This document shows, piece after piece, positions 17,486 to 26,411 of a stretch of 64,000 nt of DNA. Source of the stretch: Natrinema sp046097095 (GTDB lineage Archaea; Halobacteriota; Halobacteria; Halobacteriales; Natrialbaceae); NCBI RefSeq assembly GCF_046097095.1, contig NZ_CP175699.1, forward strand, positions 434,001 through 498,000, in the 5' to 3' direction. How positions within the stretch are numbered: position 1 is the stretch's first letter; the number at the start of each line of letters is the position of its first letter. The notes beneath the pieces were generated by a model. It ran no database searches, was not told the origin of the DNA, and saw nothing but the letters and a program-made list of their open reading frames with translations. The translations under genes and the position numbers were made by a program.

Positions 17486-18946
17486 ATGTTCGGTAGTCAG
17501 AGTTGGGAAGGTGACGATCACATATCTGGGGAATCAGTGTCCCCCGATGAGAAAGAGATCGATGACGTGAACTTGGTCGAGAAGCGATTGCGACCGACGC
17601 TCAAGTTCCTCTTCGCGTTCACGACCGGGGCGTTCTTCTTCCTCTTCCCGGTCCAGTACCAGGGACAGACGACGATTCCGCTCGACATTCTGATGTCATA
17701 CATCGAGTCGACGTCGCTGCTCGCGGTCGAAGTGTTCGCGCTGCTCGTGCTATTCGCCGGCGGCATTATGACGACGATTTCGATGCTCCACTTTCAGGGC
17801 GTTATCACGCTGAACGAGCGCATTCGGGACCGCGTCCAGCCAGACTACTGGCAGACGTCGAAGCCGTTCTGGGCGTTCCGCGTGATCGCGGTCGCCCTCG
17901 GGCTCTCGATGTTCCTCGGCGTCGGACCCGACTGGCTGCTCGCCGACGGGATCGCGGGCGTCTCTTGGGACGTGCTCATGATCACGATCGTGCTCGTGAT
18001 CCCCCTCGGTGGGATCTTCGTCAACCTGCTGGCCGAACTCGGCGGCCTCGAGTTCATCGGCACGTTAGCCCAGCCGATTATGCGTCCGCTGTTCAACCTC
18101 CCCGGCCGATCAGCCCTCGACAGCGCGGCGTCGTGGCTTGGCTCGTTCAGTATTGGCTACTACCTCACGCGGAACGTCTTCGACCGCGGCGGCTACAACA
18201 AGCGCGAGGTGTTCGCGATCTGTACGTGCTTTGCGACCGCGAACCTCGGCAGCGTCGGGGCGGTCGCCGCCATCCTCGAGATACTGCATGTCTTCCCGGT
18301 CGTCGTCGCGCTGTACATGATCGCGACGTTCATCGTCGCCGCGATCCTCGTTCGCATCCCGCCGCTCTCGACGGTTCCCGAGGAGTATATCGCGGAACCG
18401 GACCCGGAACCGCAGTTCACCGGTACCGTCACCGACTACGTCCGGTTCGCCTTCAACGAGGGCGTCCGAACCGCAGAAGAGGGTGAATCGATCCCGCGGG
18501 CGGCGATCAACGGGTTCGTCGACGGGACGAAACTCACCGCGATGATCCTTGGCACTGTGATGACGATCGCGACGAGCGTCCTCCTGCTCGAGGGGTACAC
18601 CGACTTCTTCGAGATCCTTGCAACGCCGTTCGTCCCGCTGATGACGATCCTCGGAATCCCGGAACCCGAGACGGCCGCGATCGCGGTCCTCGCCGGTGCT
18701 GGCGAGTACTTCGTGGGTGCGACGGTCGCCGTCGGCGCAAGTCTCACGACGAAAGTGTTCGTCGTGGTCGTCACGAGCGCGCAAGCGATCTTCTTCGCCG
18801 CGTCGATCCCGATGATGGTCGACATGTTCGACGACATCCCCATGCGCTTCCGTGATCTCACCCTCCTCCTGATCCTCCGGACCGCGCTGCTCGTCCCCAT
18901 CGCGGCCGCGCTGACCCACGGTGCCGCCGTCGCTGGCCTCATCTAA
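17486..18946 (+). CDS. YjiH-family membrane protein (nucleoside-recognition/Gate domain), copy 1
   Basis: A 486-aa protein with about ten hydrophobic helices. Recognisable YjiH features are the PLGGIFVNLLAELGGLEFIG segment, the Gate-like stretch RSALDSAASWLGSFSIGYY and the second half beginning TDYVRFAFNEGVRTAEEG. The family is thought to transport or sense small solutes, but its substrate is unknown. The ATG at 17486 (MFGSQSWE) is preferred over 17444. The upstream bases conserved between the two paralogues look like promoter rather than coding, and a TATA box sits at the right distance. The near-identical copy at 42123-43583 argues for recent duplication. Confidence 0.8.
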   Translation: MFGSQSWEGDDHISGESVSPDEKEIDDVNLVEKRLRPTLKFLFAFTTGAFFFLFPVQYQGQTTIPLDILMSYIESTSLLAVEVFALLVLFAGGIMTTISMLHFQGVITLNERIRDRVQPDYWQTSKPFWAFRVIAVALGLSMFLGVGPDWLLADGIAGVSWDVLMITIVLVIPLGGIFVNLLAELGGLEFIGTLAQPIMRPLFNLPGRSALDSAASWLGSFSIGYYLTRNVFDRGGYNKREVFAICTCFATANLGSVGAVAAILEILHVFPVVVALYMIATFIVAAILVRIPPLSTVPEEYIAEPDPEPQFTGTVTDYVRFAFNEGVRTAEEGESIPRAAINGFVDGTKLTAMILGTVMTIATSVLLLEGYTDFFEILATPFVPLMTILGIPEPETAAIAVLAGAGEYFVGATVAVGASLTTKVFVVVVTSAQAIFFAASIPMMVDMFDDIPMRFRDLTLLLILRTALLVPIAAALTHGAAVAGLI

Positions 18947-20145
18947 GCTCGCGACCGCCGTTTAATTCCGTTTCTCGTCTCCAAGACCAATGATCCGTCC
19001 GCCGCTGTCGGCCGGGCCAGCGATGTGTCGCGATCGTTTTCGACGCCGACATCGATAGTTGGAATGTATTAGCCAAAACAATCGGTGTTTGTAATAAGTA
19101 TAACAATTGAAATGCATAACTGGAATACGTTACTAAACATTTCTGGTCTGGGATGGATAGAATAATAGTGGCTATATGAGAGCACAATCGTACCGAAATA
19201 CTGGCTTGAGGGCGAATATGGAGCAGTACTGTAGATCGGTGGGCGATCGTTTCGAATAGCGCACGCTCGCGCTAAGAACACTGTAATACGTTCGATAGGC
19301 ACCTGTAAGAGTCATGAATGAATAAACATCCGATATAATTGGAATTGTATGTGCGTTCGTTTCGGTACGATCCCCATGTCAATGATCCGTTCGAATCGGA
19401 GACGGGTCGCCGACGCATGCAGGACGGCGTCCCGTCGGCTCGAGCGGCGCCGGCGAGGATCAGGTGGGAGATCAGCAGCGTCTCGTCGACGCCGATCGAC
19501 TCCATCCCCTCGCGGATGCGCTCGGGCGTCTCGGGATCATCCGGGTACGAGGAGTGCTCGCGCTCGATCTCATCGGCGATTCGCGGAACACAATACTTAC
19601 AACCATAGTGACGTAATATATAACGGGACGGCCGTCTCGGTCGATGATGAAACGGCGACGGATCGACGTCTACTGCACATTGTTATTGATTCGCAACTCA
19701 GTTGAGGGTATCAAACCACATTCGATCGACGGAAGCAAGAGAGCGATGCTCCGTTCACTCTTCGTATCAGTTGACCCATTCTGCGAAAGTATTCTGGACC
19801 GAGCCGACCGTCAAGACACCGTTCACCGCTCTCGCAACCGCCACCGGACCGCCGATCGCCTTACGCGTACGGACGCTAGCGTCGATACGAGCCGACTTCC
19901 AGAGCAGATGTCCGCTGAACTCGGTCGGCTACCGTGTCTCCTAGTTATGCAAGGATAGTCCAGGACCGACACATTCGGTAGCCGACCGAACTCGCCGTCG
20001 GTCTCGTCCAGTCAGAGCGGAACGGAATGCCCCGATCACGCCGGTTTGTTCCCCAAATCGATTCAAACTGAGCGGAACGCTGGACACCGTACTGTCCGTG
20101 TCAGGGTTCCGAAAGCTTGATTAGGTCCTCGACAAATGTTTGCAT
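18947..20145. other. 1.2-kb stretch without an intact gene
   Basis: It begins after the YjiH stop. An AT-rich part (19060-19200) is followed by a possible decayed minus-strand frame (19390-19610) and another short minus-strand frame (about 19770-19930). The latter reads AIGGPVAVARAVNGVLTVG, has no start, and was not identified. No promoter for the following aldehyde dehydrogenase stands out. Confidence 0.5.
19390..19610 (-). pseudogene. Possible gene remnant, unidentified
   Basis: One minus-strand frame reads RIADEIEREHSSYPDDPETP followed by ERIREGMESIGVDETLLISH. It is acidic and has the GC3 pattern of real haloarchaeal genes, then degenerates after ILAGAARADGTP. No start codon is found upstream, where the frame becomes AT-rich. 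The family is not recognised. Confidence 0.25.
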
Positions 20146-21648
20146 ATGGCCCAACGAAGTCAATCGCCGTACCGCATTACTGGGGAGTGGGACGAACTCT
20201 ACATCGATGGCGAGTGGACCGCTGCCGCCAGCGGGAAGACCATCGACGTCGAGGACCCGTCCACCCGTGAGGTCGTCACGCAGGTTCCTGCGGCCGTCGA
20301 GGAGGACGTCGACGCCGCCTACGAGGCCGCTGCTGAGGCACAGCCCGAATGGGAGGCGACGCCGCCGGCCCGTCGCGAGGAACTCATTCAGGACCTTCTC
20401 GAAACCGTCGAGCACCGCAGCGAGGAGATCATGGAACTAGCGACCACCGAGGCCGGTGGCTCGGCCGTAATGGCCGGAACGTCGGTTCACCTCGCCGAGG
20501 ACCAGCTCGGCGAGGCGGCAACGCTCCCACGCCGGATGAAGGGCGAGCACGCTCGCTCGAATATCCCCGGTAAGGAGAACATCGTCGAACGAGAGGCAAA
20601 AGGCGTCGTTACAGTCATCTCCCCGTGGAATTTCCCGCTCAACCTCTCCATGCGCGCGGTCGCACCGGCTATCGCCGCCGGAAATACGGTCGTCCTTAAG
20701 CCTGCGACCAACACGCCGGTCGTCGGCGGACTCCTCTTCGCTCGGCTCTTCGAGGAGGTCGGCTTCCCCGACGGCGTTCTCAACGTCGTCACAGGACGCG
20801 GTTCCGAGATCGGTGACCGAGTCGCGAGTCACCCCGAAAGCGACGTCGTCGCCTTTACCGGTTCGACCCCCGTCGGTCGACGGGTCGCCGCCGCCGCGGG
20901 CGAGAACCTCGCCGAAGCGGCGATGGAACTGGGCGGCAACAACGCTCACATCGTCACCGACGACGCCGATATCGACGCGGTTATCGACGCCGCGGTCTTC
21001 GGCAGTTTCGTCCATCAGGGACAGGTCTGCATCTCGATCAACCGCCATCTCGTCCACGAGGACGTCTACGACGAGTACGTCGAGAAGCTAACCGAGCGTG
21101 CTGAGTCACTGCCCGTCGGCAGCGCCCACGATCCTGATACGATCGTCGGCCCGATCATCGACGAGTCCCAGCGCGACGAGATACTTGAGTACGTCGAGGA
21201 GACGATCGACCAGGGCGCGACGCTGGAGACAGGCGGCGAGACCGTCGACCTCGAGGGCGTCGACGACTCACTGGTCGTCGCGCCGACGGTCCTCTCGGAC
21301 GCGACCAACGACATGGCCGCCGCGTGCAACGAGCACTTCGGTCCCATCGCACCGGTTATCCCGTTCTCGGACGTCGACGAGGCCGTCGAACTCCACAACG
21401 CCGTCGAATACGGCCTCTCGGGATCGGTCCACGCCGGCGACGTCGGCGCCGGCCGACGGATCGCCGACCGCCTCGAGACTGGCATGGTCCACGTCAACGA
21501 CCAGCCGATCAACGATGAGGCCCACGTCCCGTTCGGCGGCACCGGCGCCTCCGGCGTCGGCGGCTACAACACGACCGCCTTCCTCGAGGAGGTCACCGAG
21601 AAGAAGTGGATCTCGCTGCAGCACGAACCGCGTGAGTTCCCGTTCTAA
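20146..21648 (+). CDS. Aldehyde dehydrogenase, benzaldehyde/vanillin dehydrogenase-like
   Basis: A 500-aa NAD(P)-dependent aldehyde dehydrogenase. The catalytic cysteine is C295 in HQGQVCISINR and the general base is E261 in AMELGGNNAHIV. ISPWNFPLNLSMRAVAPA forms the coenzyme site. The HQGQ-C-ISINR active-site context is typical of the branch containing benzaldehyde, vanillin and phenylacetaldehyde dehydrogenases. An aromatic aldehyde is therefore a reasonable substrate, in keeping with the aromatic genes that follow. The ATG at 20146 is chosen over the TTG two codons earlier. The gene is monocistronic. Confidence 0.85.
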   Translation: MAQRSQSPYRITGEWDELYIDGEWTAAASGKTIDVEDPSTREVVTQVPAAVEEDVDAAYEAAAEAQPEWEATPPARREELIQDLLETVEHRSEEIMELATTEAGGSAVMAGTSVHLAEDQLGEAATLPRRMKGEHARSNIPGKENIVEREAKGVVTVISPWNFPLNLSMRAVAPAIAAGNTVVLKPATNTPVVGGLLFARLFEEVGFPDGVLNVVTGRGSEIGDRVASHPESDVVAFTGSTPVGRRVAAAAGENLAEAAMELGGNNAHIVTDDADIDAVIDAAVFGSFVHQGQVCISINRHLVHEDVYDEYVEKLTERAESLPVGSAHDPDTIVGPIIDESQRDEILEYVEETIDQGATLETGGETVDLEGVDDSLVVAPTVLSDATNDMAAACNEHFGPIAPVIPFSDVDEAVELHNAVEYGLSGSVHAGDVGAGRRIADRLETGMVHVNDQPINDEAHVPFGGTGASGVGGYNTTAFLEEVTEKKWISLQHEPREFPF

Positions 21649-21766
21649 CCCGGCTCACTCGATCGTCGGCCGAGTTCGATAACGGGATCTCGACCCTCGC
21701 TGTGTTCTTTCGACAACACCGGAGTACTGTTTACTCGGCGAACGCCACGACCGTTCCAGACATACA

Positions 21767-22060
21767 CTAAATATAATGTAATCCATGTAGGTGGTGGTAC
21801 ACATTAGCTACCCCATGAGTCCGGAACTGTCGGCAGTCTGGGATACCTCGTTCCGTGACCACCAGGCGTCCGGTGGCGGTTAGCTCGTACTCGAAACAGA
21901 TTTGTACGGCGTTTCCACACCATCGCTCGGACGTCCGGAGCGCGTCGCGAACGTCAAGAGTGGTATCGAGGGCGGGCCGGAAGTAGAATAGGGTGTACTC
22001 GACGCTGGTGATTCCCCAGCAGATCTCCCTCGTTACGGTCGATTGGGCTATGTGATCCAT
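21767..22060 (-). pseudogene. Short frame, possible thioesterase remnant
   Basis: A 97-codon frame whose middle (TLDVRDALRTSERWCGNAVQ, then CFEYELTATGRLVVTERG) resembles the strand pattern of the hotdog thioesterase at 14736 (VEIELTPEVGESSVQFDYRA). The Asp-Pro-x-Gly active-site segment is missing, and the end (HGVANVYHHLHGLHYI) looks random. If real, it is a decayed copy; it may also be chance. Confidence 0.25.
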
Positions 22061-22078
22061 ATCAGACGGGGACTTGCG

Positions 22079-22465
22079 TCATCGGAACTGTTCGGTCAGC
22101 GCGGGGACGACGTCGAAAAGGTCATCGACGATGGCGTAGTCGGCGATATCCATGACCGGCGCGTTTGGGTCCGCGTTGATCGCGACGATCGTGTCCGAAC
22201 CCGTCATGCCGGCGACGTGCTGGATCGCGCCGGAGATCCCGATCGCGATATAGATGTCAGACGCGCCGACCTTCCTTGACTGGCCGCCCTGGCGGTTCTT
22301 CGGCAGCCAGCCGTTGTTGACGATCGGCCGCAAGGACGACATCGTTGCATCCAGTGCGTCCGCGAACTCGTGAATAATTTTGAGGTGCTCCTCTTTTTCG
22401 ATGCCGCGGCCGACTGAGACGAGTACGTCGACCTCGCTGTTGTCGATGTCGCCCCGCCGACGCTG
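22079..22465 (-). pseudogene. etfA: Electron transfer flavoprotein alpha subunit, C-terminal fragment
   Basis: The minus-strand frame from 22465 to the stop at 22079 reads VDVLVSVGRGIEKEEHLKII, then RPIVNNGWLPKNRQGGQSRK, then AIGISGAIQHVAGMTGSDTI and NADPNAPVMDIADYAIVDD. This is the FAD-binding C-terminal domain of EtfA, with its GISGAIQH loop and the terminal IVDDLFDVVPAL. The N-terminal half and start are absent; a stop lies at 22466. EtfA passes electrons from acyl-CoA dehydrogenases to EtfB partners. About 128 codons remain of roughly 300, so this is a truncated, dead gene. Confidence 0.8.
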
Positions 22466-22509
22466 TTAACCCAGAGTTCGTCGTCTTCGTTCGGCCCGAT
22501 TTTCGGAAC

Positions 22510-22725
22510 CGCGAAATCGGATCAGAACTACTCGAGCACGTCGTCGCCCGTGCCGACGACCGCGACCACGACGAACTGACCCTCAATGTCTCGACGGACC
22601 ATCCCCGGGTGATCGCCGTCTACGAGAAGATCGAGTTCAGCGTGATCAACGCCAATCGGATCGACATCGAGATGCAACTCCCGCTGGTGACGGCGGTTCG
22701 ACGACCGCCGGCCGCTTTCGACTGA
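22510..22725 (+). pseudogene. GNAT N-acetyltransferase, C-terminal fragment
   Basis: There is no start codon, but the plus-strand frame from 22510 to TGA at 22723 reads IGSELLEHVVARADDRDHDE, then LTLNVSTDHPRVIAVYEKIE, then NANRIDIEMQLPL. This is the acetyl-CoA-binding helix and last strands of a GNAT acetyltransferase, with the usual NxxA/VxxxYEKxGF region. The first half, including the start, is missing. It diverges from the truncated etfA, and both lack their 5' halves at the same point, as expected from one deletion. Confidence 0.65.
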
Positions 22726-23009
22726 TCACTCTCTGGTCCCTTGATTCCGGCTCGTCCCCTCGAGGGCTGCGTTCGCTAATGAGAAACGTCGGTTGTCTGC
22801 CGTCGTTCTCGCTGGGCCCGCGTTTCGCATTCCGCGTGACCAGCCGTTTCGAACGCCGCGATAGCCATTACCGGTAATTCCCTCGGATTCCGGCCGTCGA
22901 GCACGGATGTGTCGCTCTATGTAACGCTGTTTTCGATAGCATCGATGTTTGTAACACCATAAAGCGGTTCTGGTGGACACCGCAAACACTATGTCACCAT
23001 ACTACGTCA

Positions 23010-24254
23010 ATGCACATCATGAGCGCAGATACGACCGATACGCCGGTGCTGGTCGCCGGTGCCGGACCAGTCGGTATGACGGCCGCGCTAGCACTGCACG
23101 CGCGAGGAATCGAGACCGCGATTCTCGAAGCGGATCCCGAGGACCGAGACCGGTCTGGGAGCCGCGCCATCTACGTCCACGGCTCGACGCTGCGGACCCT
23201 CGAGCGGATCCGCCCGGGACTGGGCACCGACCTCGTCGACGAGGGACTCGTCTGGCCGACCCGTCGGACCCTCTACAAGGGCGAGGAAGTGTTCAACCGG
23301 ACGTACGACTCGCCCGGCGGCAGCGGCGACATCCCGCACTTCACCAGCGTCCCGCAAGTCGTCACCGAGCAGTACATGCTCGAGGCGCTCGAGGACATTG
23401 GTATCGACATCCACTGGGAGTCGGAGGTCGTCTCGGTCGACTCCTCGCCGGACGGCGTTACCGTCGAGACCGGTGACGGCCGCGAGTGGGAGACTGAGTA
23501 CCTGATCGGCGCGGACGGTGGCGGCTCGACGGTCCGCTCGGAGATCGGCGCGAACTTCGAGGGCGACCAGTCCGAGAACGCCTTCATCATCGCCGACGTC
23601 GAGGACGAGGAGATCGACGACGGTCACCCCGACCTCGAGCGGATGTTCCACTACGACGCGCCCGAGGCCGACGGCCGAAACGTCCTGCTCGTCCCCTTCA
23701 CCGGCGGCTGGCGCCTCGACATTCAGTGTATTGGCGACGACGACCCCGAGGAACTCAGCAGCGACAAGCAGATGCGGAAGTTCGTTCGGGATGTCATGGG
23801 GGAAGAGTACGAGGACAAGCTGAAGTGGGTCTCCACCTACCACTTCCTCCAGGTGATGGCGGACTCCTTCGTCGACGATCACCGGCGTGTGCTGTTGGCC
23901 GGTGAAGCCGCGCACCTGCTAGCGCCGTTCGGCGCTCGCGGGATGAACTCCGGCATCGCCGACGCCGACGAGGCCGCTTCGGCAATCTCCGTCGCACTCG
24001 ACGCCCGCACGGACGCGGTCGCCCGCGACGAGGTCGAACTGTACGCGGCCCGCCGCGAGAAGGCCGCCGAGTACAACCTCAATGCGGCCGGCCAGGCGCT
24101 GGAGTATCTCCAGGGTGACGATCCAGTGACCGTCCTCCGCAAGGAGGTGGCCGCCTCGATGGCCGATACGTTCGAGACCGCCGGCGAGTGGCTCGACGAC
24201 GCCCCGTACGGCCCCCACGGTGCACCGCCGATCGTCTCGACCGGTAACTACTAG
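23010..24254 (+). CDS. FAD-dependent aromatic hydroxylase (class A flavoprotein monooxygenase)
   Basis: A 414-aa single-component flavin monooxygenase. The N-terminal dinucleotide motif is VLVAGAGPVGM, the middle motif is YLIGADGGGSTVRSEIG, and the second FAD motif reads VLLAGEAAHLLAPFGARGMN (family GDAAH, here GEAAH). Such enzymes hydroxylate phenolic acids with NAD(P)H and O2. Because gentisate dioxygenase and an FAH hydrolase lie nearby, a 3-hydroxybenzoate 6-hydroxylase or similar gentisate-forming activity is likely. The start may be 23010 or the ATG three codons later at 23019. A TATA-like CATAAAG lies about 50 nt upstream. Confidence 0.82.
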   Translation: MHIMSADTTDTPVLVAGAGPVGMTAALALHARGIETAILEADPEDRDRSGSRAIYVHGSTLRTLERIRPGLGTDLVDEGLVWPTRRTLYKGEEVFNRTYDSPGGSGDIPHFTSVPQVVTEQYMLEALEDIGIDIHWESEVVSVDSSPDGVTVETGDGREWETEYLIGADGGGSTVRSEIGANFEGDQSENAFIIADVEDEEIDDGHPDLERMFHYDAPEADGRNVLLVPFTGGWRLDIQCIGDDDPEELSSDKQMRKFVRDVMGEEYEDKLKWVSTYHFLQVMADSFVDDHRRVLLAGEAAHLLAPFGARGMNSGIADADEAASAISVALDARTDAVARDEVELYAARREKAAEYNLNAAGQALEYLQGDDPVTVLRKEVAASMADTFETAGEWLDDAPYGPHGAPPIVSTGNY

Positions 24255-24476
24255 ACTCACTCGTTTTCCGTTTCGCGTCCGAACCGTCACTGCCGCTTTT
24301 CGCATCGGAATCGCCGCCGTCGTGCGGAGCGCGGACTCTCGCTCGAGACGTCCGACTCCGACATAGTCGCGTGCGACCCGACGAGTGTTGATGGGTCTCA
24401 AGACGGACAGCGACTCGTCGCGGACGGCGGTGCGTCGACTGAAAGAGAGCTGAAAACGGCCGTAGAGCGGACCGGC

Positions 24477-24800
24477 TCAGGCCAGGTCCAGTTGCTTGGC
24501 GACCCAGTGGTCGCGGGCGGCCAGCACGAACGCCTCTTCGGTATCGAAGTCGGTCTGCTCGGCGACGAACTCGTCCCACTCGCCGTGGGGAATCGTCTCG
24601 AGTTCCACGCCGGAGCCGGCCTCGCTGGGGCTCTTGGCGACCAATTCGTCGAAGCTTTCGAAGTCGGTCCGCTCAGTGACGAACTCGCGGTCGAACACGT
24701 CGGCGATAGCGATCTCCTCGTCCTCGTCGTACACGTCGCCGACGTCCGGGAGGTCGTCCTGCTTCGCTGCCACTTCTTCGAGGTCTCGTTCGAGTACCAT
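24477..24800 (-). CDS. Small acidic hypothetical protein
   Basis: A 107-aa, strongly acidic, soluble protein (starting MVLERDLEEVAAKQDD) with no domain I recognise. Two similar segments, DVFDREFVTERTDFESFDELV and the later EFVAEQTDFDTEEAFV, suggest an internal repeat of about 40 residues. The start at 24800 is preferred to 24824, which adds only MIMLQSER. It lies between the aromatic hydroxylase and the SDR gene, so it could be a pathway accessory; this is inference. Confidence 0.6.
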   Translation of the reverse strand: MVLERDLEEVAAKQDDLPDVGDVYDEDEEIAIADVFDREFVTERTDFESFDELVAKSPSEAGSGVELETIPHGEWDEFVAEQTDFDTEEAFVLAARDHWVAKQLDLA

Positions 24801-25139
24801 GCGCTCACTCTGTAGCATAATCACGTAAATCCATCCCCTTTTCGTTCGCTCTCCGGTGTTGAAGCGATTCTAATCGATGACATGCGATGCACGGATCCCT
24901 CGAGAGGACGGTCTCGATCACGAGCGGACGACAACGCGTTCGCGTAGTCACCGCAGACTCGCGCCGATGTCGCTCCCCCGGTACTCCGATCCCGAACCAT
25001 GAATATCGCCGACTGCGTATCGAGCGATGATTCGATTCATGCTTACGAGCGAGCGCTGCCGTACGACCGCACGACTCCGTGAGCGCGAACGGAACGGAAT
25101 CGATCCGAGTCAACCGACCGTCGACGAGGGGTGGTCCGC
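24801..25139. other. Intergenic, nothing recognised
   Basis: This is a 339-bp divergent gap between the small acidic protein gene and the SDR gene. No gene, clear TATA box or repeat was identified. Confidence 0.5.
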
Positions 25140-26048
25140 GTGACCGATCCCACGTATCTCGTCGCCGGCGGCGCCAACGGGCTCGGCGCGGCGACCGCGA
25201 GGGAACTCGCCCGCGAGGGCGCGAACGTCGTCGTCTCCGATCTGGGGGCGGCCGTCGACGGCACCGGCTCGGATCCGGGGCCGGCCCGCGCGGTCACCGA
25301 CGAGATTGACGATATCGAGGGGGCCTCGGCGGTTGCCCATTTCGGTGACGCCGCCGACGCTGCCGACGCCGAGGCGGCCGTCGAGACGGCCCTCGAGTCG
25401 TTCGGCCGACTGGACGGCGTCGCCAACTTCGCGGGGATCCTGCGGGACGGGATGTCCTGGTCGTTGTCCGAGGAGGACTGGGACGCCGTACTACGGAGCC
25501 ATCTCCGGAGCAACTTCACGCTGTTGCGCAGCGCTGTCCGTTACTGGCGGTCGGTCGACGACGAGAACGAGGGCGAGGGCGACGGCACGGACGCGGCGAA
25601 CGACCGCTCCTTCCTCGCAGTCAGTTCCAGAGGGGCGCTGGGTAACGTCGGGCAACTCGCGTACGCGAGCGCGAACGCCGGGATTTTAGGGTTCGTCCGC
25701 GCCGCGTCGACGGAACTGCACCGCCAGGACGTCCGAGTTAACGCGCTCGTTCCGAACGGCTACACGCGGATGACGGAGACGATCCCGGAGGAGCACCGAC
25801 CGTACACGCGCGAGGAGCTGCCGCCCGAGGACGTCGCGCCCGCCGCAGTTTACCTATTGAGCGAGGCCGCCGCCGACGTCACGGGGATCACCGTGACCGC
25901 AGCGGGCGACGAGATCGGGATTCTCTCAGAACCGCGTCAGGTCCGGACCGGCGTCGCCGAGGACGGTTGGACGGTCGATGCAATCGACGAGGCGTTCGAG
26001 TCGATCGCCGACGGCTACGAGGTGACGCGGACGGAGCGGTTCCTCTGA
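25140..26048 (+). CDS. Short-chain dehydrogenase/reductase with altered catalytic lysine
   Basis: A 302-aa Rossmann-fold SDR. The cofactor motif is VAGGANGLGAATAR, the NAG-type motif reads GVANFAGIL, and the catalytic serine is in FLAVSSRGALGN. The catalytic tyrosine lies in QLAYASANAG. In the standard YxxxK motif the lysine position is asparagine here. The C-terminal part (AAVYLLSEAAADVTGITVTA) is normal for the family. It resembles (3R)-hydroxyacyl-CoA dehydrogenase-like SDRs. GTG at 25140 (VTDPTYLVAGG) is the likely start; 25131 is an alternative. Its placement suggests a role in the aromatic block, but the missing lysine makes activity uncertain. Confidence 0.78.
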   Translation: MTDPTYLVAGGANGLGAATARELAREGANVVVSDLGAAVDGTGSDPGPARAVTDEIDDIEGASAVAHFGDAADAADAEAAVETALESFGRLDGVANFAGILRDGMSWSLSEEDWDAVLRSHLRSNFTLLRSAVRYWRSVDDENEGEGDGTDAANDRSFLAVSSRGALGNVGQLAYASANAGILGFVRAASTELHRQDVRVNALVPNGYTRMTETIPEEHRPYTREELPPEDVAPAAVYLLSEAAADVTGITVTAAGDEIGILSEPRQVRTGVAEDGWTVDAIDEAFESIADGYEVTRTERFL

Positions 26049-26117
26049 GTGCCGCGCTGTCGGAAGCGAAAGAGCGGCTCTGAGCGGTGACGACCGCAAT
26101 CCACGTCGGAGAAGTAT

Positions 26118-26303
26118 TCAGTCCGCGGGCTGCTCGACGCTAGCGTCGAACACGTCCTCCGACCGGAAGACGCCGCGACAGTCCTCGCAGACCATCTGAC
26201 CCTGAATCGCGTATTCCCAGAGCTTGCCGCCGCAATCCAGACAGTCGAAGTGCGCTCGGACGAACGGGTCCTCGTCGACGTAGGGATTATCGAACTCGGC
26301 CAT
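26118..26303 (-). CDS. Small zinc-ribbon protein
   Basis: A 61-aa protein with two CxxC knuckles, FDCLDCGG near residue 20 and MVCEDCRG near residue 38, forming a zinc ribbon. The flanks are acidic. It is about 110 bp downstream of gentisate dioxygenase on the same strand. Such small zinc-finger proteins are common in haloarchaea, with mostly unknown roles. Confidence 0.7.
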   Translation of the reverse strand: MAEFDNPYVDEDPFVRAHFDCLDCGGKLWEYAIQGQMVCEDCRGVFRSEDVFDASVEQPAD

Positions 26304-26411
26304 ACGGGAATGCTAGGGTGACACGTATAAGAGTATTACCCATTCGACAGCTGTGAAACCAGCGTCGCGACGCCCCGAGTCCGCGAAAACGTGATCGGGA
26401 TCGGTACCGCG

